Shown in pieces: positions 9,107-17,458 of a stretch of 34,046 nucleotides of DNA. The notes beneath the pieces are model-generated. The model was not told where the DNA came from. It made no database searches and saw only the letters and a list, made by a program, of their open reading frames with translations. Position numbers and translations under genes: made by a program. Origin of the DNA: Pedosphaera sp. (lineage in GTDB: Bacteria > Verrucomicrobiota > Verrucomicrobiia > Limisphaerales > UBA1100); assembly GCA_009695465.1 (NCBI GenBank), contig SIAW01000020.1, forward strand, positions 1 through 34,046, written 5' to 3'. Each line of letters starts with the position of its first letter. The stretch's first letter is position 1.

Positions 9107-9829
9107 ATGGGTGCCCAATGGAAACAGGCTGGTCGCGAATCCAACGCGCACAAGCGCGGACAGATGGTCGCTAAGTTCGTGCGCGAAATCATGATTGCGT
9201 CCAAGTTGGGCGGGGCGGATCCCGAACTCAACGCCCGTCTGTCGGCGGCGTTGGAGAAGGCCAAGAAAGCGTCGGTGACACGCGACACCATCGAGCGCGC
9301 CATCAAGAAGGGCGCGGGGTTGACGGACGAAAAGGTGGAGTTGGAGGCGGTGGTGTACGAAGGATTCGCGCCGCACAAAGTGGCGGTGGTCGTCGAGGCG
9401 TTCACGGATAATCGCAATCGCACTGGTCCGGAGATGCGTTCGCTCTTCCGCGCGGGCGCGTTGGGCGCGCCGGGCAGCGTGGGCTTTTTCTTCAATCGCC
9501 TCGGCGTCGTGGAGGCCACGCATGCCGACGCGCAGCGCGATGCGGAGTCCGATGCCATCGAGGCGGGCGCGCAGGAAGTGGAACCGTTGGAGGCAGAGGA
9601 AACGCCCGAGGGCCACAAGGGCGCGCGGTTCATGACGGAGCCGAAAGATTTGGATGGCGTGGGCCGGGCGCTCAAGAACGCGGGCTGGAAGATCAGTGCC
9701 GCCGAGCTGCGTTACGTGGCCAAGGAGTTCAAGGAAGTCGAGGGCAACGCGCGCAAAGAGGTCACGGATTTTCTGAACGCGCTGGATGATCACGACGATG
9801 TCCATCGCGTGTACGCAGCGTTGAAATAA
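9107..9829 (+). CDS. YebC/PmpR family protein (TACO1-like)
   Basis: The protein has about 240 residues, the usual family length. These proteins act either as DNA-binding transcriptional regulators or, by newer work, as ribosome-associated factors that help translate proline stretches. The N-terminus MGAQWKQAGRESNAHKRG resembles the YeeN/PmpR branch rather than the GHSKW-type YebC start. It is followed by FVREIMIASKLGGADPELN, the helical domain with TIERAIKKG, and the domain core VYEGFAPHKVAVVVEAFTDN with NRTGPEMRSLF. I chose ATG 9107 over the earlier in-frame ATG 9074 because family similarity begins there. The gene is divergent from the MFS gene. The call is secure; its targets are unknown. 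Confidence 0.9.
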   Translation: MGAQWKQAGRESNAHKRGQMVAKFVREIMIASKLGGADPELNARLSAALEKAKKASVTRDTIERAIKKGAGLTDEKVELEAVVYEGFAPHKVAVVVEAFTDNRNRTGPEMRSLFRAGALGAPGSVGFFFNRLGVVEATHADAQRDAESDAIEAGAQEVEPLEAEETPEGHKGARFMTEPKDLDGVGRALKNAGWKISAAELRYVAKEFKEVEGNARKEVTDFLNALDDHDDVHRVYAALK

Positions 9830-9857
9830 GCGCGGCGACGGACGCGTGCCCGCGCGC

Positions 9858-9870
9858 AGGAAATTTTCCT
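9858..9870. repeat. Short perfect inverted repeat in intergenic space
   Basis: AGGAAA-T-TTTCCT is a perfect inverted repeat around one central base. Including flanking CGC/GCG with a one-base slip it extends to about 20 bp. It lies 29 bp after the YebC-type gene and 64 bp before the Gfo/Idh/MocA gene. It could be an operator or a weak hairpin; the T-run is too short for a convincing terminator. Confidence 0.3.
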
Positions 9871-9934
9871 TGCGGCCACCCAGCGGCGGCGGATACTCGC
9901 CCTCACACTTTTCAAACCACAACCCGCATTGTCT

Positions 9935-11320
9935 ATGACTCGCAAACTCATCAAAAACTATTCGCGCCGGCATTTCCTGCAGGCGAGCGCCGTCTCGGCG
10001 TTGGCCATCAACTTCCTTCCCAGCCGCGTGTTTGGCGCCAATGAGCGTCTGTCCATCGCGGGCATCGGCGTGGGCGGCAAAGGCGGCGGGGACATCAGCC
10101 AATCCGGCAAGCTGGGCGACGTGGTGGCGCTCTGCGATGTGGACGCCAACAGTCTCAACGCCAAGGCCAAGGAATTTCCGAAGGCTAAGTTGTTCCAGGA
10201 TTTCCGCGAGATGCTCGACACGATGGGCAAGGAGATCAACGCCGCCACGGTGTCCACCGCCGACCACACGCACGCGCCGGCAGCCATCCGCGCGATGCGC
10301 ATGGGCATCCACGTGTACGTGCAAAAGCCGCTGACGCACACCGTGTGGGAAGCGCGCCAGATGCGGTTGGAGGCCAAGAAGAACAACGTCTGCACGCAGA
10401 TGGGCAATCAAGGCACGGCCGAGAACGGCCTGCGCGAAGCGGTGGAGTTGGTGCGCTCAGGCGTGCTGGGTGCCGTTCGTCAGGCGCATGTGTGGACCAA
10501 TCGCCCCGTGTGGCCGCAGGCGCCGGGCACCATCGCGCGCCCGAAGGATACGCCCGCCATTCCCGCGCACGTGAACTGGGACGCATTTCTGGGGCCGGCC
10601 CCGCTGCGGCCGTATCATGGGGCGTATCACCCGTTCAAGTGGCGCGGTTGGTGGGATTTTGGCACTGGCGCAATGGGCGACATGGCCTGTCACACCGCCA
10701 ACATGGCGTACATGGCCTTGAAGCTGGGCCAGCCCAATCATGTCTCCGCAGAGTCCGGCGTCATCAACTCCGAGACCTTCCCGGAGTGGGCGCATGCCTT
10801 GCTGAAATTCCCCGCGCGCGGCGACTTGCCCGCCGTGGATTTCCATTGGTACGAAGGCAAAAAGGACGGCAAGAAAGTGTTGCCCAACGCTGACATCACC
10901 GCGCTCTTGCCCGGCAAGAGAGGCGCCGACGGCCAAGTGGAATTGGCCAGCAGCGGCTCGCTCTTGGTGGGCGACAAAGGGATCCTCTACTCGCCCAACG
11001 ACTACGGCGCCGCGTTCGTGTTGCTGCCGGAAAAGGACTTCAGCGGTCTGGTCAAGCCCAAGCCCACACTGCCGCGCAACGGCAAGGGCGACGGCGGCAT
11101 GAAAGAAGAATGGGTGGCCGCCATCAAGGCCGGCAAACCGGAGATGGCCATGTCCAACTTCGACTACGCGGGCAACCTCACCGAGGCCATCCTGCTGGGC
11201 AATGCCGCCGTGCGCTCTGGCAAATCCTTCAAGTGGGACGCCGTGAAGCTGGCCTCGCCCGACGTGCCCTCCATCAACCAGTTCATCACGAAGGAATACC
11301 GCAAAGGCTGGGAGATCTAG
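9935..11320 (+). CDS. Tat-exported Gfo/Idh/MocA family oxidoreductase
   Basis: The protein has 461 residues. The N-terminus has a twin-arginine signal (SRRHFLQ) followed by a hydrophobic stretch ending near FGANE, so the protein is exported folded with its cofactor. The Rossmann domain starts with LSIAGIGVGGKGGG near residue 43, followed by VVALCDVD. The family EKP motif appears as VQKPL near residue 130, keeping the catalytic lysine. The C-terminal domain has WRGWWDFGTGAMGDMACHT, frequent in PVC members. Family members are NAD(P)-dependent sugar or inositol dehydrogenases or glycosidases that work through a keto intermediate. ATG 9935 is preferred over TTG 9929. An intrinsic terminator follows 35 bp after the stop, so the gene ends its transcript. 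Substrate unknown. Confidence 0.92.
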   Translation: MTRKLIKNYSRRHFLQASAVSALAINFLPSRVFGANERLSIAGIGVGGKGGGDISQSGKLGDVVALCDVDANSLNAKAKEFPKAKLFQDFREMLDTMGKEINAATVSTADHTHAPAAIRAMRMGIHVYVQKPLTHTVWEARQMRLEAKKNNVCTQMGNQGTAENGLREAVELVRSGVLGAVRQAHVWTNRPVWPQAPGTIARPKDTPAIPAHVNWDAFLGPAPLRPYHGAYHPFKWRGWWDFGTGAMGDMACHTANMAYMALKLGQPNHVSAESGVINSETFPEWAHALLKFPARGDLPAVDFHWYEGKKDGKKVLPNADITALLPGKRGADGQVELASSGSLLVGDKGILYSPNDYGAAFVLLPEKDFSGLVKPKPTLPRNGKGDGGMKEEWVAAIKAGKPEMAMSNFDYAGNLTEAILLGNAAVRSGKSFKWDAVKLASPDVPSINQFITKEYRKGWEI

Positions 11321-11355
11321 CCCGCGTCCGCAGCGAGCCATTTTGTCTCTGCAAC

Positions 11356-11378
11356 ACCGCCCCATTGGGGCGGTTTTT
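11356..11378 (+). terminator. Rho-independent terminator after the Gfo/Idh/MocA gene
   Basis: An 8-bp stem ACCGCCCC / GGGGCGGT with a 3-base ATT loop is followed directly by TTTTC. Position just after the stop at 11320 and strand fit termination of the upstream gene. The rest of the 235-bp gap (to 11555) shows nothing else I can identify. Confidence 0.88.
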
Positions 11379-11555
11379 CTTTGGAAACACGGGCCAGGCC
11401 GTCTCGTGGCATGGAGGCTGCTTTTAGCTCGGTGACATTGGAAAAGGTCCGCAAGCCCCGAGATTCCTGCAAAGAACCGTCTTTTTTGCAGGCCAGCCGG
11501 CATGGGGCAGTGTAATCTTTCCGGTGCGCGATTGGTTGCCATAGCAAAAAAGCCC

Positions 11556-13622
11556 ATGGCGGCGACAAAGACAGAAAATCCGAAGGCCCGCTACAACGCC
11601 CTGCGCAAACGCGTCAAGCAAGGCGATGTCTGGGCCATGTACCGGCTGGGCTTGATGTGCGCCAATGGCGAAGGCGTGGCGCGCGACGCCGCCCAAGCCG
11701 AGCGCTGGTACCGTCTGGCCGCCCAAAAAGGATGCGCACCCGCGCAGAATAATCTGGGCGTGTTGCTCGCCAATGGCAGTGCCAAGACTGTTGCCAGCGC
11801 GAGTTGGCTGGACAGGCTCAAGCGATTTTTTGGCGCAGCCAAGCCCGGCCAAGTTTCCGCAAGCGACGTGGTCGAGGCCATCCACTGGTATCGCCAGGCC
11901 GCCGAACGTGGCGACGCGCACGGCCAATGCAATCTGGGCTGGTGCCTGCTCAACGGCCGTGGCGCCGGCCGCAACATTGACGAGGCCATCAAGTGGCTCC
12001 GCTTGGCCGCCGCTCAGGGACACGCGCTGGCGCAAAACAATCTGGGCGTGGCTTACCTGCGCGGTTTGGGTGTGAGCCGCGATGACGCCGCCGCCGCTGC
12101 ATGGTTTCAAAAAGCCGGCGACCAAGCCGAGCCATTGGCGCGCTACAACCTTGGCCTGCTGCATCTGGAAGGATTGGGTGTCAAACAAGACGCGGCCGAG
12201 GCTGCCAAACATTTTGCCGTCGCCGCCCAGCAAGGCCACGCCGACGCGCAGTACTGTCTGGGATTGCAACACGCCGAAGGGATCGGTGTGGAAAAGAACG
12301 AGGTGGAAGCCGTGCGCCTCTACCGCGATGCCGCCGCGCAGCGCCATCCGCAAGCCCTCAACAATCTGGGCACCCTGTACGCCACTGGCCGCGGCATGGA
12401 TCCCGACCACGAAGAAGCCGCGCGCTTGTATCGGCAGGCGGCGGAGTTGGGCGCGGTGGAAGCGCGAGAAAACTTGGGATGGAAACTGGCATTGGGAGAA
12501 GGGGTGAAGCGGGACCAAGCAGGGGCGCTGGAACTTTTTGGAAGTCTGCCGGGAGAGAGTGGAATTGATGCGGGGTTATTTTTTGAGATTGGGCGTCGGC
12601 TGGAGAGTGACAAAGGCAATGGGGCAAAGGAAGCGCCGGTGTGGTACGAGATGGCGGCGCAAGCGGGGCATGTGGAGGCGCAATTTCGGTTGGGGGAGAT
12701 GAATCGGTTGGGCGAACAGGTGCCGCACAGTGGGGAGGAAGCGGTGTATTGGCATTTGAAATCTGGAGAGCAGGGGCATCTGGAATCGCAGTTGGTGTTG
12801 GGCAAGATGTACGCGACGGGCGATGGGGTGTTGCCCGATGCGATGGAAGCGGTGCGATGGTATGAGAAGGCTGCGGCAGGTGGGGATATGGAATCGCAGT
12901 ACCTTTGCGGGACGATGGCGGAGGCAGGGGAAGGGATGGCGCGCAATCTGGAGCGGGCGGCCCGGGAGTATCGGAGGGCGGCGGAGCAAGGGCATGCGGA
13001 AGCACAATTTCATTTGGGATATCTGTTGGATCAAGGAACCGGAGTGAGGCGGGATGAAGAGGAAGCGTTCAAGTGGTACAGCAAAGCCGCGCAGGCAGGC
13101 CACGGGAAGGCGCAGTGCAATGTGGGAGCGATGTGGATGCAGGGCCGGGGGACGGCGAAGGATGAGAGTGTGGCTGCAGAGTGGTATGAGAAAGCGGCGG
13201 GGCAAGGACTGGCGAATGCACAATATAATTTAGGGGCGCTGTATCATCGCGGTGGCGGGGTGAGGCAGGACAAGGCCGAAGCGGCGCATTGGTACAGGCG
13301 AGCCGCGGAACAGGGACACGGCGCAGCCGCGTTCACGCTGGCAACGATGTGCGAGCACGGGGAAGGCGTGCCCCAAGATTACACGGAAGCCGTGCGCTGG
13401 TATCGAGTGGCAGTGGAACACGGCGACCGCGAGGCGCAGGTCATCTTGGCCGATCTGTACACGCGCGGCGTAGGCGTGACGGAAGATTATGTGCAGGCGT
13501 ACCTGTTCTATAGTCTGGCTGCCGCGCGCGGCAGTGAGCTGGCCGTGTACGGCAAGAAACTGGTCAGCCAGTTGATGACCCCGCAACAGATCGCTGAAGC
13601 CCAGCAGTTGAGTCGCGCCTAA
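11556..13622 (+). CDS. Large Sel1-repeat (SEL1-like TPR) protein
   Basis: The protein has about 688 residues made almost wholly of about 17 Sel1-like repeats of roughly 36 residues with the pattern A.Q.NLG..Y..G.GV..D..EA..WYR.AA.(Q)G. Sel1 repeats form alpha-alpha superhelices that bind other proteins; they have no enzymatic activity of their own. Repeat 2 holds an insertion (LKRFFGAAKPGQ region, near residues 85-105), and repeats 8-9 are degenerate. No signal peptide or membrane segment is visible, so it is probably cytoplasmic. ATG 11556 is chosen over in-frame ATG 11502, since the extra 18 residues add no family similarity. Codon usage changes sharply: GGC/GCC dominate up to about 12440, GGG/GGA/GCG from there to about 13290, then GGC returns. 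The partner is unknown. Confidence 0.88.
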   Translation: MAATKTENPKARYNALRKRVKQGDVWAMYRLGLMCANGEGVARDAAQAERWYRLAAQKGCAPAQNNLGVLLANGSAKTVASASWLDRLKRFFGAAKPGQVSASDVVEAIHWYRQAAERGDAHGQCNLGWCLLNGRGAGRNIDEAIKWLRLAAAQGHALAQNNLGVAYLRGLGVSRDDAAAAAWFQKAGDQAEPLARYNLGLLHLEGLGVKQDAAEAAKHFAVAAQQGHADAQYCLGLQHAEGIGVEKNEVEAVRLYRDAAAQRHPQALNNLGTLYATGRGMDPDHEEAARLYRQAAELGAVEARENLGWKLALGEGVKRDQAGALELFGSLPGESGIDAGLFFEIGRRLESDKGNGAKEAPVWYEMAAQAGHVEAQFRLGEMNRLGEQVPHSGEEAVYWHLKSGEQGHLESQLVLGKMYATGDGVLPDAMEAVRWYEKAAAGGDMESQYLCGTMAEAGEGMARNLERAAREYRRAAEQGHAEAQFHLGYLLDQGTGVRRDEEEAFKWYSKAAQAGHGKAQCNVGAMWMQGRGTAKDESVAAEWYEKAAGQGLANAQYNLGALYHRGGGVRQDKAEAAHWYRRAAEQGHGAAAFTLATMCEHGEGVPQDYTEAVRWYRVAVEHGDREAQVILADLYTRGVGVTEDYVQAYLFYSLAAARGSELAVYGKKLVSQLMTPQQIAEAQQLSRA

Positions 13623-13703
13623 TTGTTTTCCAAAGCGCGCGCATCCGTGCGCCTTGCTACTGCGTGTGGAGTCGGATAGCTTCTCGCGCCAATCATCACG
13701 CCT

Positions 13704-15029
13704 ATGAAACGCATTCTTGTTTCGCTCTCCTTCGCTTGTTTTGTGTTCCTCGTGCCGGCAGCCGAACGCCTGCAACAAGCCACGCGCGATCGTGTGGCCG
13801 CCGAGTTCCCCGCGTTGCTCGACCTCTACAAAAATCTGCACGCGCACCCGGAGATTTCATTTCAAGAAGCCAAGACGGCCAAGCTGCTCGGCGACGAGAT
13901 GGAGAAGTTGGGATTCACGGTCACGCGCAATATCGGCGGGCACGGCGTGGTGGCGGTGTTTAAGAACGGGGCTGGCCCGACCGTGCTCATCCGCACGGAT
14001 CTGGATGCGTTGCCGGTGAAGGAGGCCACCGGAGTGCCCTACGCCAGCAAGCAAACCACGGTGGATGAGACGGGCAAAGAAGTGCCCACCATGCACGCCT
14101 GCGGGCATGATGTGCACATGACGTGCTGGGTGGGCACGGCGCGCGTGCTGCTGGCGCTTCGCAAAGAATGGACGGGGACACTGGTGTTCATCGGGCAACC
14201 CGCCGAGGAACGCGGGGCCGGTGCGCGAAAGATGCTGGCCGATGGGTTGTTCAAGAAATTCCCCGTGCCGGATTATTGTCTGGCGCTGCACGTCGCGGCG
14301 GATCAACCCGCGGGCACCATCGGCTACACCAGCGGCTTTGCGATGGCCAATGTGGATTCGGTGGACGTGACCGTGCGCGGCGTGGGCGGGCACGGTTCGC
14401 AGCCGCAGTCCACCAAGGATCCCATCGTGCTCTCCGCGCAGATCATCCTCGCGTTGCAGACGATCGTCAGCCGCGAGGTTGCGCCGCAGGAACCGGCCGT
14501 CATCACCGTCGGCTCCATCCACGGCGGCACCAAACACAACATCATCCCCGACGAAGTGCAGATGCAACTGACCCTGCGTTCGTACACCGACACGGTGCGC
14601 CAGCAACTCATCACCGCCATCCGCCGCGTGGTGCGCGGGCAGGCACTGGCGGCGGGCCTGCCGGAGGATCGCCTGCCGATCGTCACCCTGCGCGATGAAC
14701 ACACGCCGGCCACGTACAATGACCCCAAGCTGGTCGGCCGCGTCAATGAGGTGTTCAAGAAATGGTTCGAGGAGGGGGCGCTCATCGAGCGGCGGCCCAC
14801 GATGGGCGGCGAGGACTTCGGCCAGTTTGGGCGGACGGAACACAAGATCCCCGTTTACATTTTCTTCCTCGGCGCAGTGACGGCCGAGGCGGTGAAAAGC
14901 GCGCAGGTCGCAGGCCGGGCGTTGCCTTCACTGCACTCCGGACTGTTCGCGCCCACGCCCGAGCCGACCATCAAGACCGGGGTGACAGCGATGAGCGCCG
15001 CCGCGTTGGAGTTGCTCGGCAAGAAATAA
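13704..15029 (+). CDS. Exported M20D amidohydrolase (amino-acylase / IAA-amino-acid hydrolase-like)
   Basis: The protein has 441 residues. A signal peptide is visible (MKRILVSLSFACFVFLVPAA). The M20D family hydrolyses N-acyl or N-aryl amino acids with a dinuclear metal centre. Ligands visible are C133 and H135 in HACGHDVH, E168-E169 in PAEERG, H196 in LALHV and a histidine in LPSLHSG near residue 410. The inserted dimerisation domain begins around VDSVDVTVRGVGGHGSQP. The gene starts 81 bp after the Sel1 gene and is followed after only 15 bp by the MMPL exporter, so it may open the lipid operon. An extracytoplasmic role in trimming N-acyl amino acids (or amino-lipids) is possible but not shown. 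The family is certain. Confidence 0.92.
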   Translation: MKRILVSLSFACFVFLVPAAERLQQATRDRVAAEFPALLDLYKNLHAHPEISFQEAKTAKLLGDEMEKLGFTVTRNIGGHGVVAVFKNGAGPTVLIRTDLDALPVKEATGVPYASKQTTVDETGKEVPTMHACGHDVHMTCWVGTARVLLALRKEWTGTLVFIGQPAEERGAGARKMLADGLFKKFPVPDYCLALHVAADQPAGTIGYTSGFAMANVDSVDVTVRGVGGHGSQPQSTKDPIVLSAQIILALQTIVSREVAPQEPAVITVGSIHGGTKHNIIPDEVQMQLTLRSYTDTVRQQLITAIRRVVRGQALAAGLPEDRLPIVTLRDEHTPATYNDPKLVGRVNEVFKKWFEEGALIERRPTMGGEDFGQFGRTEHKIPVYIFFLGAVTAEAVKSAQVAGRALPSLHSGLFAPTPEPTIKTGVTAMSAAALELLGKK

Positions 15030-15044
15030 CGGTCGCGCCCGCCG

Positions 15045-17432
15045 ATGCCTGTCTCTCGCCCTGAAAACGAGTCCGCGCCGCGCCGTGGATTTTCGGTGGA
15101 ACCATTTCTCGTTTTGGGAATGCTGGCCCTCCTGTGCTGCCTGCCGTTTGCCGAGCAGTTGTCCGCCTTCCGCGTGGACTCGGAGATGGGCGATCTGCTC
15201 GCGGGCGATCAGCGCAGTCTGACCAGTTACAAAGATGCGGGCGGCCAATTGGCCTCCTCGCTCGGTGCCGATTCGGTCGCGGTGCTGGTGAGTGTGCAGG
15301 CCCCCGATGTCTTCGCGCCGGAAGTGGTGCGGGCACTGCGCGATGTCAGCGCCGAACTGGCCCGGCAGCGCGACGTGTTTCACGTGTTCAGCATGGCCAG
15401 TCCGTGGGTGCGGCCGCGGTTCCATCAGGAAGGCAACTTCAGCATCTTCAAGATGCCCAAGGTGCGATTCTATCTTGGCCCGATGGTGCCCGATCCGCCG
15501 GCGCGCATCGCGCAGGCCGAACGCGACTGGGCGCTGGGCTTCCCATTTTTCCGGAACCTGCTGGTGGATGAACGCGGACAGCACGCGCTGATCTTTGCCT
15601 TCGCCAAACCGCGATTGACTGGCGAAGCCGCGCGCCGCGAGTTCTGCGAGGATGTGGACGAGCGCCTGAGAATGTTCGACGCGCGATTCCGCGCCAACGG
15701 CTGGAAGATGAATGTGCTCTCCTTCCCGCACGCCGAGCAGGAGACGTTGGCCACGCTCAAATCCGATCTGCTGTGGCAACTGCCGGTGTCGGCGGCGGTG
15801 CTGGTGCTCGTGTTGCTGTGGACTTTCCGCGGCTCCTTGCGGTTGGTGTTATACGGCGTCCTGATGCTCGCGCTGGGCGGGTTGGTGGTGATGCCGCTGG
15901 CGCAGATGATGGGCTATCGCATCAGCCCGTTCACCTCGCCGCTGTATCCGCTGCTGGCCGGAGTGCAACTCGCGCTGGTGATCCATGTGGGCACGGCCTT
16001 CCAAAATGCGCGGCGCGCGGGGCTGGCTGGCCTCGCTGCGCTGGGCGCGATGCTTGATGAAATCCTGCGCGGCTGCCTCTTCGCCACCGCGATGGCGATT
16101 GTCGGGATGCTGTCGTTGTCGGCGAGCGAGGTGCGGCCCACGCGCGAGTTTGGATTGATTGGCGCAGCGGCGGTGACGCTGCTCTTCGCGATGGTGTTCG
16201 GGCCGGGAATCCTGCTGCTGCGCCTGTTCGGCGATGGCGCGATGACGGTCCCGTCTCGCAACGCGGGCGATGGTTGGGCCGAGAGTCTGGTGACGTGGCT
16301 GGAACGGCGGTGGCGTTGGATTTTGTGCGGCACCGTCGTGGCGGTGTTGGTCACCATCGTGGGAATTCTGAAAGTGCGCACGGACATCCGCATTGTGGAA
16401 TTTCTGGATCCCAAAAGCGCGACCCGCAAATCGCTGGAAGAATTGAACCACGCCTACGGGGGGCTGAACTTCGCCAAGGTGGAGTTGGACACGGGCGTGG
16501 CCGGCGGTGTTTCGCGCCCGGAAGTGCGGCAGTTCCTCGCGGACTTGCACGCCTTCGCCGAGCGCCAGAAGGGCGTGTCGATGGTGTACTCGGCATCGGG
16601 CCTCGTGAAGGCGGCTGGCGATGTCGCGCGCCGCGAGATGCCGTGGACGACCAAAGTGCCGCCTGCGATTGTGGATGCGATGGTGCTCGCGCAATTTCAG
16701 CAACCGGAAATCCGCAAGACACTGCCGTTGCTGGATTCGCTTTACGACGCACCGCTGCAAAAGGCGTGGCTGGTGATGCGCACGCGTGACATGCCCTCGG
16801 GCGACTATCTGGATTTGATCGCCGCAGTGGTGGCCGAGGCCCAACGCACGTGCCCCGAAGGGATCAAGGTGTCCGCGCAAAATGCGCAGCAAGAAATCCT
16901 GGAGGCGGACCGGCGCATCGTGGAAAGCCAGATCAACAGCACGCTCTACACGCTCGGATTGACGGGCGTGATGCTGTGGGCGTTCTGGCGATCGTGGCGG
17001 CTGGCGTTGCTGGCGATGGCGGTCAACGCGGTGCCCGTGGGGATGGTGGTCGCGCTGCAGGGCTTCGCGGGCGTGCCGCTCAACTCCATCACCATCATGG
17101 TCTCCGCCATCGTGTTTGGCATCGCGGTGGACGACACCATCCATTTCATCACGCACTGGCTGCAGGAACGCCGCAGCGGAGCGGATGCGCGCACGGCGGT
17201 GTTGCGTGCGCTGCGCGTCAAAGGCCGGGCCATCGTGTTCACCAGCGTCATCCTCATCGGATTGATGGGCGTGTTTTTGTTGTCGTCCTTTCCGCCGGTG
17301 CGTTCATTCGGTTGGTTGTCGGCGCTGGGATTCATTTGGTTGCTGGGTGCCACGCTGACGTTGTTACCGCTGGCGTTGGCGCGATGGCCGCGTCGTCAGG
17401 ATTGTGCTGGACTGAAAAAACAAACTGACTAG
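15045..17432 (+). CDS. MMPL/RND-superfamily lipid-type exporter
   Basis: The protein has 795 residues with RND architecture: one membrane segment near the N-terminus (FLVLGMLALLCCLPFAEQ), a periplasmic domain of about 200 residues, a five- to six-helix bundle, then the same plan again from about residue 425. The family (MMPL, HpnN) moves hydrophobic molecules such as hopanoids or glycolipids across or out of the inner membrane using protons. In the second bundle the proton-relay position is seen as GIAVDDTIHF near residue 693. The equivalent place in the first bundle reads GVQLALVIHV with no acidic residue, so the two halves are functionally unequal. It lies between the amidohydrolase (15 bp) and the HMG-CoA-reductase-like gene (26 bp). 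Cargo unknown; context suggests a lipid. Confidence 0.87.
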   Translation: MPVSRPENESAPRRGFSVEPFLVLGMLALLCCLPFAEQLSAFRVDSEMGDLLAGDQRSLTSYKDAGGQLASSLGADSVAVLVSVQAPDVFAPEVVRALRDVSAELARQRDVFHVFSMASPWVRPRFHQEGNFSIFKMPKVRFYLGPMVPDPPARIAQAERDWALGFPFFRNLLVDERGQHALIFAFAKPRLTGEAARREFCEDVDERLRMFDARFRANGWKMNVLSFPHAEQETLATLKSDLLWQLPVSAAVLVLVLLWTFRGSLRLVLYGVLMLALGGLVVMPLAQMMGYRISPFTSPLYPLLAGVQLALVIHVGTAFQNARRAGLAGLAALGAMLDEILRGCLFATAMAIVGMLSLSASEVRPTREFGLIGAAAVTLLFAMVFGPGILLLRLFGDGAMTVPSRNAGDGWAESLVTWLERRWRWILCGTVVAVLVTIVGILKVRTDIRIVEFLDPKSATRKSLEELNHAYGGLNFAKVELDTGVAGGVSRPEVRQFLADLHAFAERQKGVSMVYSASGLVKAAGDVARREMPWTTKVPPAIVDAMVLAQFQQPEIRKTLPLLDSLYDAPLQKAWLVMRTRDMPSGDYLDLIAAVVAEAQRTCPEGIKVSAQNAQQEILEADRRIVESQINSTLYTLGLTGVMLWAFWRSWRLALLAMAVNAVPVGMVVALQGFAGVPLNSITIMVSAIVFGIAVDDTIHFITHWLQERRSGADARTAVLRALRVKGRAIVFTSVILIGLMGVFLLSSFPPVRSFGWLSALGFIWLLGATLTLLPLALARWPRRQDCAGLKKQTD

Positions 17433-17458
17433 GCTGCCCGAATTTGTTGGGAACAGAC

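Noticed and set aside
11502-11555. Upstream extension of the Sel1 protein from ATG 11502
   Set aside because: The 18 added residues show no similarity to the repeats and no clear ribosome binding site; ATG 11556 preferred, with modest confidence.
11556-13622. Sel1 repeat DNA as a CRISPR or tandem DNA repeat array
   Set aside because: The periodicity is at protein level (about 108 bp) with divergent DNA; there are no identical repeats with unique spacers.
13623-13703. GCGCGC/GTGCGC hairpin after the Sel1 gene as a terminator
   Set aside because: The stem is short and no T-run follows.
15849-17156. Long - strand open frame opposite the MMPL exporter
   Set aside because: Arg/His/Gln-rich with no domain; the + strand transporter is unambiguous.
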